This document shows, piece after piece, positions 1 through 6,509 of a stretch of DNA of 6,509 nucleotides. Position 1 is the stretch's first letter. Each line of letters starts with the position of its first letter. The notes below the pieces were generated by a model. The model made no database searches and was not told the origin of the DNA. It saw only the letters and a list, made by a program, of their open reading frames with translations. A program made the translations under genes and the position numbers. The DNA comes from Alphaproteobacteria bacterium (GTDB lineage: Bacteria > Pseudomonadota > Alphaproteobacteria > VGEJ01): NCBI GenBank assembly GCA_016869335.1, contig VGEJ01000151.1, positions 1 through 6,509 of the forward strand. Reading direction: 5' to 3'.

Positions 1-33
1 GCGCGGCCACGCCGGCCGTGCGGTCGCCGGCCA

Positions 34-537
34 TCACTCGCAGGCCTTGCGCACCGCCTCGCGGGCTTGCGAGAAGCCGGCCAGGGAATAGGTGTCGGTC
101 GTCGTCGTGCCGCGGCGCGAGGTGCCGCGCACCACCATGGTCAACCCCTTCACCATGGCAGCGGCGACCGCCTTGTCCTGGGCGATGTCGGTGGCCCACG
201 CGGTCTCTTCCTCGGTGAAGAGTATAAACGTGTTGTTGCCGATGGTCGCCTTGGCCTTGCTGTCGGTGGCGTAGGGATAGCCGGCGTAGACGCTGACCTC
301 GTCCACGATGCGCTGGGCCGGGCGATAGGTCACCAGCACATAGATGTCGCCGCGTCTGACGTTGGTCGGCTTGGTGTCCTTGGGCGCGCTCGCGGCGTAG
401 CAGATCGGGGTGCCGGCTTCATTGTAGGTGTAGGCCTGCCAGTCGCCGTAGGTCCCGATGAGCTTCGGTGTCTCCTCCGCGTGGACGGCCGCGGCGCCGA
501 TCACCGAGGCCAGTACCAGAGCTATGAAACCTCGCAT
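34..537 (-). CDS. IalB-family (invasion associated locus B) exported protein
   Basis: A 167-aa small exported protein. Residues 1-20 form a clear signal peptide: MRG, then a hydrophobic run rich in A, V, I and L, ending in an A-V-H-A cleavage site before EET. The mature part begins with the G-D-W-Q-A-Y motif at residues 30-35, and has Cys47 and a near-terminal Cys166 that could form a disulfide. A beta-rich body follows, with the segments DIYVLVTYRP (64-73) and NTFILF (102-107). This layout matches the alphaproteobacterial IalB family, named after a Bartonella protein linked to erythrocyte invasion; in free-living species the role is unknown and it is simply a periplasmic protein. The ATG at 537 is chosen because it begins the signal peptide; the frame is open further upstream but only as out-of-frame DinB sequence. 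No strong Shine-Dalgarno is visible. It lies at the end of the minus-strand cluster and the defective DinB frame overlaps its first 119 nt. Family confidence is good, function unknown. Confidence 0.85.
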   Translation of the reverse strand: MRGFIALVLASVIGAAAVHAEETPKLIGTYGDWQAYTYNEAGTPICYAASAPKDTKPTNVRRGDIYVLVTYRPAQRIVDEVSVYAGYPYATDSKAKATIGNNTFILFTEEETAWATDIAQDKAVAAAMVKGLTMVVRGTSRRGTTTTDTYSLAGFSQAREAVRKACE

Positions 538-1099
538 GCGCGCAAGATAGCGATCCGAGCCCGACAATTCCACCCCTCGGCTTGGACGCCCGGACCTCGC
601 GCAGGAAGTAGAGGAGGTCGAGGGGCGGCGGCGGCACGGTGGTCTGCGAGAGGAGGCCGTGGGCCTGGCCGCGGTGGTGGGTCTGGTGGTTGAACAGGTG
701 GGCGAGCAGCAGGCGCTGGCTCTCGACGTGGGGTTCGCCGGCCATGGTCTGGAAGCGGATGGGCCGTCCGAGGTCGTCGTCGGCAAGACCGTGAACGTAG
801 TCGATCAGCATCACGTCCTCGGCCAGGCGCGCCTCGCGCAGCGCTCCGAAATCGTCGTAGAGCACCTCGTCGAGGCGGCGGATGCCGCTGTCGTAGCCCT
901 TGAGGCGCCCCATCTAGATGCGGTCACCGACTAGGATGTGGTTGAGAACGCCACGGATGCCGCCGAAGAACGCCGGGCGCTTCTTGCGGTACTCCGCCTT
1001 GGTGAGCTTGCCAACCGCATCGTAGAGCCGCCCATTCGCCCAGGTGTTGTAGCGGGCGAAGGTGCGGAAGTGGTCGATCAGCGGGCTCACCATGCTCAT
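419..1099 (-). pseudogene. DinB-family putative metal-dependent protein, interrupted by an in-frame amber codon
   Basis: DinB/YfiT-like four-helix-bundle protein, normally about 165-175 aa with a three-histidine metal site; most members have no known substrate, some are thiol transferases. Read through, the frame shows helix 1 (HFRTFARYNTWAN, 10-22), FFGGIRGVLNHILVGDRI with His54, and the hallmark HLFNHQTHHRGQ (134-145) giving His138 and His142. The triad is therefore intact but split. TAG at 916-914 interrupts it at codon 62, where relatives usually have Trp in a D-R-I-W motif, one base from TGG. The next codon is ATG (913), so the pieces are a 61-aa N-terminal part with one His and a 164-aa C-terminal part with the other two. 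The family-like sequence ends near LLYFLREV (about 590); the frame then continues as Arg/Gly-rich sequence to a stop at 419, inside ialB. The start ATG at 1099 overlaps the AACS stop (ATGA); a second ATG at 1093 is better spaced from a GAGG. Probably decayed, unless the amber is a sequencing error. Confidence 0.75.
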
Positions 1100-3051
1100 G
1101 TCCTCAATTCGCCAAGGTCGACGAACAGATCGAGCGCCTCGGGGTTGGCCAGTGCGCTGCGGTTCCTGACCGGACGACCGTGGACGACATCGCGGACGGC
1201 GAGCTCGGTGATCTTGCCGCTCACCGTGCGCGGGATGTCGGCGACCGCGACAATCCTGGCCGGCACGTGCCGGGGCGATGTGTTGTCGCGGATGCGGCGG
1301 CAGATCTTGTCGCGCAGCGCCTCGTCCAGCACGCGGCCGGCGCGCAACCGCACGAACAGGACGACGCGCTGATCGCCATCCCACTCCTGCCCGATGGCGA
1401 GCGCCTCGAGGACCTCCTCGAGGGTCTCGACCTGGCGGTAGATCTCGGCCGTGCCGATGCGGACCCCGCCCGGGTTAAGCACCGCGTCCGAACGCCCGTA
1501 GATGATCATGCCATCGTGCTCGGTGAGCTCGACGTAGTCGCCGTGGCACCACACGTTGGGGAAGCGCTCGAAGTAGGCGGCACGGTAGCGCCGGTCGCCC
1601 GGATCGTTCCAGAACCGGAGCGGCATCGAAGGGAACGGCGCGGTGCACACTAGTTCGCCCTGCCGGCCGCGGATGCTCCGGCCCGCCTCGTCGAACACCT
1701 CCACCCGCAGGCCGAGCGCCCGGCTCTGCAGCTCGCCCCGCCACACCGGCCCGGTCGGATTGCCGAGGGCAAAGCAGCCAATGATATCGGTACCGCCCGA
1801 GATCGACGACAGGCAGACGTCGCGCTTGATGCTGGCATATACGTAGTCGAAGCTTGCCGGGGAGAGCGGCGAGCCGGTCGAGAGGATCGTGCGCAGGCGT
1901 CGGAGATCGTGCGTGGCGCGCGGCGTGAGATCGGCCTTGGCGATCGCGTCGAGGTACTTGGCCGACGCTCCGAAGATGGTGATCTCCTCGGCCTCCGCGT
2001 AATCGAACAGGGCCCGTGGGCTGGGATGGAACGGGGAGCCGTCGTAGAGCATCAGGGTCGCCCCCGAGGCGAGACCCGAGGCGAGCCAGTTCCACATCAT
2101 CCAGCCGCAGGTCGTGAAGTAGAACAGCCGGTCGTCCGGCTTCACGTCGCTGTGGAGCTGATGCTCCTTGAGATGCTGAAGGAGCGTGCCGCCGGCGCCG
2201 TGGACGATGCACTTCGGCGCCCCGGTCGTGCCCGAGGAGTACATGATGAACAGCGGATGATTGAACGGCAGCTCGGCAAAAGTGATCGGGCCGGGACGGT
2301 GCGGCGCCACGAACGCCGCCCAGGCGGCCGCCTTGGGGAGGTCCGCGGGCATCAGCGCCGAGCCGGCATAGGGCACCACCACCGCCCGTTCCAGGCTAGG
2401 GAGCGCCGCGATGATCGCCAGCACGCGCTCGCCGAGATCGATGTGCTTGCCGTTGTAGTAGTAGCCATCGACCGCGAACAGCACTTTGGGATCGATCTGG
2501 CCGAAGCGGTCGAGCACGCCGCGCACCCCGAAGTCGGGCGAGCACGACGACCAGATCGCACCGAGGCTCGCTGCGGCCAGCATGGCGATGATCGTCTCGG
2601 GCATGTTCGGCAGGAATCCCACCACTCGATCGCCCGCGACCACCCCGGCCGCCGCGAGCGCCCGAGCGAGCTGAGCGACACGATCGTAGAGCTCGGCGTG
2701 GCTCAGCCGGGCGCTGAGGCGGTCCTCGCCGCGGAACACGATCGCGGTGGCATCGTCGCGCCGGCGCAACAGGTTCTCGGCGTAGTTGAGCCGTGCCTCG
2801 GGGAAGAACCGGGCGCCCGGCATCAGGTTCGGATGCTCGATCACGACGGCTCCTTGGTGCGCCGCGATGACCGGAGCGAATGACCACACCATCGGCCAAA
2901 ACTGCTCGGGCGCGGCGATCGACCACTCATAGAGTGCGGCGTAATCCGGTAGATCGCACCCCCACGCAGCCGCGGCCGCGGTGCGGAAGGCGGTCAGATT
3001 CGCCGCCGCGATGCGCTCGGCCGAGGGCCGCCACAGTGGCGCGCTCGTCAC
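1096..3051 (-). CDS. Acetoacetyl-CoA synthetase (acetoacetate--CoA ligase)
   Basis: Cytosolic enzyme joining acetoacetate to CoA with ATP cleavage to AMP and pyrophosphate, so that ketone bodies or polyhydroxybutyrate breakdown products can be used. The 651 aa match the usual length of about 650. In order: the N-terminal ACS-type cap with PLWRPSAERIAAANL (5-19), the family-typical SPDFGVRGVLDRFGQIDPKV (171-190) followed by DGYYYNGK, the ATP-binding loop YSSGTTGAPK (271-280), CGWMMWNW (315-322), FGASAKYLDA (360-369), SGGTDIIG (418-425), the HGDY...GRSDAVLNPGGVRIG hinge (503-533) and the C-terminal adenylation lysine Lys613 in PRTVSGK. The GTG at 3051 is chosen because the protein then begins two residues before APLW, it has AGG seven nt upstream, and it lies 16 bp after the stop of the YCII gene; upstream ATG starts would add 34 unconserved residues and overlap that gene. 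It is likely cotranscribed with the YCII gene, and its stop overlaps the DinB start. Confidence 0.95.
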   Translation of the reverse strand: MTSAPLWRPSAERIAAANLTAFRTAAAAAWGCDLPDYAALYEWSIAAPEQFWPMVWSFAPVIAAHQGAVVIEHPNLMPGARFFPEARLNYAENLLRRRDDATAIVFRGEDRLSARLSHAELYDRVAQLARALAAAGVVAGDRVVGFLPNMPETIIAMLAAASLGAIWSSCSPDFGVRGVLDRFGQIDPKVLFAVDGYYYNGKHIDLGERVLAIIAALPSLERAVVVPYAGSALMPADLPKAAAWAAFVAPHRPGPITFAELPFNHPLFIMYSSGTTGAPKCIVHGAGGTLLQHLKEHQLHSDVKPDDRLFYFTTCGWMMWNWLASGLASGATLMLYDGSPFHPSPRALFDYAEAEEITIFGASAKYLDAIAKADLTPRATHDLRRLRTILSTGSPLSPASFDYVYASIKRDVCLSSISGGTDIIGCFALGNPTGPVWRGELQSRALGLRVEVFDEAGRSIRGRQGELVCTAPFPSMPLRFWNDPGDRRYRAAYFERFPNVWCHGDYVELTEHDGMIIYGRSDAVLNPGGVRIGTAEIYRQVETLEEVLEALAIGQEWDGDQRVVLFVRLRAGRVLDEALRDKICRRIRDNTSPRHVPARIVAVADIPRTVSGKITELAVRDVVHGRPVRNRSALANPEALDLFVDLGELRT

Positions 3052-3067
3052 CGCTCCGCCTGATCGC

Positions 3068-3355
3068 TCACAGAACGGCTTCGCGGAACGGCCGAATCGT
3101 GATGTCGCGCCAGACCCCGTCGGTGACATAGGGGTCGGCGGCGAGCCACGCATCGAGCTCGGCCCGACTTGGAAACTCGAACACCGCCGCCGAGCCGATC
3201 ATCGTGCCGGCGTCATCGAGGATGGCGCCGCCGGAGCGGAGCTTGCCTTCGGCTTTGAGCCGTCGTGCGCCGACGAGGTGGCGCTCGCGTACCGCTGCTC
3301 GACGCGCCGGCGCCTCGGCGTCGGTGCCGTCGTAAGCAATGAGCAGGAACTGCAT
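3068..3355 (-). CDS. YCII-related domain (YciI-like) protein
   Basis: A 95-aa single-domain protein of the YCII/dimeric alpha-beta barrel type. It opens with the beta strand MQFLLIAYDGTD, continues with a helix carrying VRERHL with His26, the segment KLRSGGAILDDAG (38-50), the strand SAAVFEF (55-61), the helix SRAELDAWLAADPY (63-76) with Asp74, and the closing strand WRDITIRPF (82-90). His26 and the Asp of the DPY motif are the positions conserved in YciI-like proteins and proposed to be catalytic; the natural substrate is unknown. The ATG at 3355 has a strong GGAGG five nt upstream and gives the usual family length; longer in-frame starts reach into the divergent promoter region and add unrelated sequence. 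It is the first gene of the minus-strand cluster, 16 bp before acetoacetyl-CoA synthetase, so the two are probably one transcript. The link to acyl-CoA metabolism is only by position. Confidence 0.87.
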   Translation of the reverse strand: MQFLLIAYDGTDAEAPARRAAVRERHLVGARRLKAEGKLRSGGAILDDAGTMIGSAAVFEFPSRAELDAWLAADPYVTDGVWRDITIRPFREAVL

Positions 3356-3495
3356 GTCATCCTCCGCGCCCGCCGCGCCCGCCAAGTATCGCCGAGGCGC
3401 GCGGGACATTGAAGCCCCGACGCCGATGGCCGCGGCATGACCGGCCTGTGAAAGCCGCACTGGTCCCGTTGCGCTTCTGCTCATATCGTGCCGCC
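3356..3495. promoter_or_regulatory. Divergent intergenic region between YCII gene and EamA permease
   Basis: A 140-bp gap between two divergently oriented genes, expected to hold promoters for both. The leftward side has a fair sigma70-like candidate and a GGAGG ribosome site (see separate entry). The rightward side has no convincing -35/-10 pair and no Shine-Dalgarno before the ATG at 3496. No clear palindromic operator was seen. Confidence 0.5.
3385..3413 (-). promoter_or_regulatory. Candidate sigma70-type promoter for the YCII-AACS cluster
   Basis: Read on the minus strand: TTCAAT (3413-3408), a 17-bp spacer, then GATACT (3390-3385). This is 3/6 and 4/6 to the TTGACA/TATAAT consensus with ideal spacing. 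A start near 3378 would give a leader of about 22 nt holding the GGAGG before the ATG at 3355. It is a modest match in GC-rich DNA, so it is tentative. Confidence 0.35.
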
Positions 3496-4442
3496 ATGAC
3501 GTTCCCGGGAAATGTGCGCAACGCGCTTGCTTCGATGCAGGGGCTGCAGGCCGCCGGCCTGATGCTCCTCTCGTGCGTGATCTTCTCGTTCATGACGGCG
3601 GTGATCCGCCGTGCGTCCGACGAGCTGCCCGCGATCGAGGTCGTGTTCTTCCGCAACTTCTTCGGCCTGATCACGCTGGCCCCGTTCATCCTCCGCAACG
3701 GGATCGAGCGGCTCGACGTGCGGCGTACGTGGCTTTACGCGGCGCGCGCCGGCTCGGGCTATTTTTCGATGGTCTGCTGGTTCAGCGCCATCGCCCTGGT
3801 GCCGCTCTCGGATGCCGTGGCGCTTGCCTTCACCGGGCCGCTGTTCATCACCGTGCTGGCGATCCTAGTCCTCGGCGAGCACGTCGGGCTGAGGCGCTGG
3901 ACCGCCACGCTGATCGGCTTCGGCGGCGCCATCTTGATCCTGCGGCCCGGCTTCGAGGCCTTCAACTTCGACTATTTCCTGGTGCTCGGCAGCGCCGCCG
4001 GCATGGCGGTTTCGGTCATCCTGATCAAGGTGCTCGGGCGCACCGAGGCGGCGACCTCGATCGTCACCTACATGGTGCTGTTCATCACGCCCATCTCCCT
4101 GGTTCCGGCGCTGTTCGTCTGGCAGTGGCCGACGCCGATCGAGTTCCTATGGCTGTTCGCGCTGGGCGGTCTGGCGACGCTCGGCCACCTCGCGATCACG
4201 CGCGCGCTCGTGCTGGCCGAGGCGACGGCGGTCATGCCGCTCGACTTCGCGCGGCTGCCGATCACCGCGCTGATCGCCTACTTCTGGTTCGGCGAGCCGG
4301 CCGATCCGCTGGTGTGGGTCGGCGCGGGCGTGATCTTCTCCAGCGCGCTCTACATCGCGCAGCGCGAGGCGCGGCTCAAGAAGGTGCCACAGGATCGGGC
4401 GGTGGCGCAGAGCCTCGTGGCCCGCGCCGACCCCGACGCGAC

Positions 4443-4446
<4 letters not shown>
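3496..4446 (+). CDS. EamA/DMT-superfamily inner-membrane transporter
   Basis: A 316-aa polytopic permease with two tandem EamA repeats (about residues 18-150 and 160-288) and ten predicted helices at roughly 17-37, 47-66, 79-99, 104-125, 134-150, 160-179, 188-208, 217-236, 240-263 and 272-288. Repeat 1 carries the recognisable run AFTGPLFITVLAILVLGE (111-128) followed by the rrW-x-a-t-L-I-G-F-G-G-x-x-x-I-L-R-P-G pattern (133-152); repeat 2 has the matching FARLPITALIAYFWFGE (251-267). A charged cytoplasmic tail (289-316) ends the protein. DMT exporters and importers move amino acids, nucleosides, cofactors or other small metabolites; nothing here fixes the substrate. The ATG at 3496 is preferred because it leaves a short N-terminal tail before helix 1, although no Shine-Dalgarno precedes it; Met14 (3535) is the alternative. 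It diverges from the YCII-AACS cluster and converges on acs, so it is probably a single-gene transcript. Confidence 0.9.
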
Positions 4447-6392
<1,946 letters not shown>

Positions 6393-6422
6393 GGCACTCT
6401 CCCTGCGCTCGGAATCAGGGCG

Positions 6423-6451
6423 ATTATCGATGCTCGCCCCCGGCCCGGCAA
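6423..6451 (-). promoter_or_regulatory. Sigma70-type promoter of acs
   Basis: On the minus strand, TTGCCG (6451-6446) is followed by exactly 17 bp and GATAAT (6428-6423), a 4/6 and 5/6 match to TTGACA/TATAAT. Transcription would start near 6416, giving a leader of about 24 nt that carries the GGGAG ribosome site before the GTG at 6392. The -10 stands out as an AT-rich island in very GC-rich DNA. The -35 lies 8 bp beyond the stop of the upstream gene. Confidence 0.7.
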
Positions 6452-6458
6452 GCCGGGG
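6438..6458. repeat. Short inverted repeat overlapping the acs -35 (possible hairpin)
   Basis: CCCCGGC (6438-6444) and GCCGGGG (6452-6458) form a 7-bp perfect stem with a 7-nt loop. It lies directly after the stop of the partial upstream minus-strand gene and covers the acs -35 and part of the spacer. It could end the upstream transcript, though no U-run follows, or serve as a protein-binding palindrome. It may also be chance in such GC-rich DNA. Confidence 0.35.
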
Positions 6459-6459
6459 C

Positions 6460-6509
6460 TCAGCGCGGCGGCGCGGCGAACAGGTAGTCGCCATCACCGG
6501 CGAAGGCCG
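6460..6509 (-). CDS. 3' end of an unidentified gene (partial)
   Basis: The last 15 codons and TGA stop (6462-6460) of a likely minus-strand gene entering from the right edge, reading AFAGDGDYLFAAPPR. Thirteen of the 15 codons end in G or C and the composition is protein-like, unlike the other two frames, one of which contains a stop and the other of which is Arg-rich. The fragment is too short to assign a family. It ends 68 bp before the acs start codon, but the strong promoter between them suggests acs is transcribed separately. Confidence 0.42.
   Translation of the reverse strand, partial: AFAGDGDYLFAAPPR

Noticed and set aside
1..33. GCCGGC repeats after the ialB stop as a terminator
   Set aside because: A 6-bp stem of a self-palindromic word with no U-run; common by chance in this GC content, and the window edge prevents judging what follows.
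538..575. TATCTT just upstream of ialB as a -10 element
   Set aside because: No -35 at 16-18 bp; the only TTGTCG is about 12 bp away, too close.
67..693. A 208-codon plus-strand frame opposite ialB and DinB
   Set aside because: No domain, Gly/Arg/Ala-rich, and opposed by a signal-peptide-bearing IalB protein and DinB motifs on the minus strand.
538..786. N-terminal extension of IalB to an ATG at 786
   Set aside because: The extra 83 residues are a Ser/Pro/Arg-rich out-of-frame translation of the DinB gene and would bury the signal peptide.
1909..2883. A 324-codon open frame on the plus strand, antisense to AACS
   Set aside because: Its protein is rich in R, G, H and E with no recognisable domain, and it mirrors the codon bias of the strongly supported AACS on the other strand; typical of high-GC DNA.
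3052..3153. Earlier ATG start for AACS at 3153
   Set aside because: It adds 34 residues with no family similarity and overlaps the end of the YCII gene; the GTG at 3051 fits the family length.
6393..6497. Earlier ATG start for acs at 6497
   Set aside because: It lies upstream of the predicted promoter and within the tail of the preceding gene; the GTG at 6392 has a good ribosome site.

Overview
The window is GC-rich (roughly two thirds G+C by eye) with strongly G/C-ending codons, GTG as well as ATG starts, and tightly packed genes. An IalB-type exported protein, an acetoacetyl-CoA synthetase and a DinB-fold protein fit a free-living alphaproteobacterium, perhaps of the Rhodospirillales/Rhizobiales kind. 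This placement is inferred from gene content and composition only.

Layout. On the minus strand, reading right to left from 3355, there is a compact cluster. It holds a 95-aa YCII-domain protein (3355-3068), acetoacetyl-CoA synthetase (3051-1096), a DinB-family gene that starts inside the synthetase stop codon (1099 leftward), and an IalB-family secreted protein (537-34). On the plus strand, diverging from the cluster across a 140-bp gap, is a ten-helix EamA/DMT permease (3496-4446). Acetyl-CoA synthetase (6392-4443, minus) converges on the permease so tightly that both genes stop on one CTAG. A good sigma70-type promoter lies just upstream of acs. Beyond it are the last 15 codons of what looks like another minus-strand gene running in from outside the window.

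Function. The two large enzymes are adenylate-forming acyl-CoA synthetases of the same superfamily. One activates acetate; the other activates acetoacetate, the ketone-body and polyhydroxybutyrate breakdown product. Both feed the acetyl-CoA pool. The YCII protein, the DinB protein and the permease have no assignable substrate.

The most notable thing is the state of the DinB gene. Its reading frame is interrupted by an in-frame amber codon exactly where relatives usually carry tryptophan. It also lacks a stop at the usual family length, so it runs 119 nt into ialB. This looks like a decaying gene, or a sequencing error at the amber site, though the TAG is immediately followed by an in-frame ATG, so a two-piece product cannot be excluded. 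I saw no mobile element, CRISPR array, tRNA or rRNA, and no convincing new multi-gene system; the rest is ordinary core-metabolism territory.
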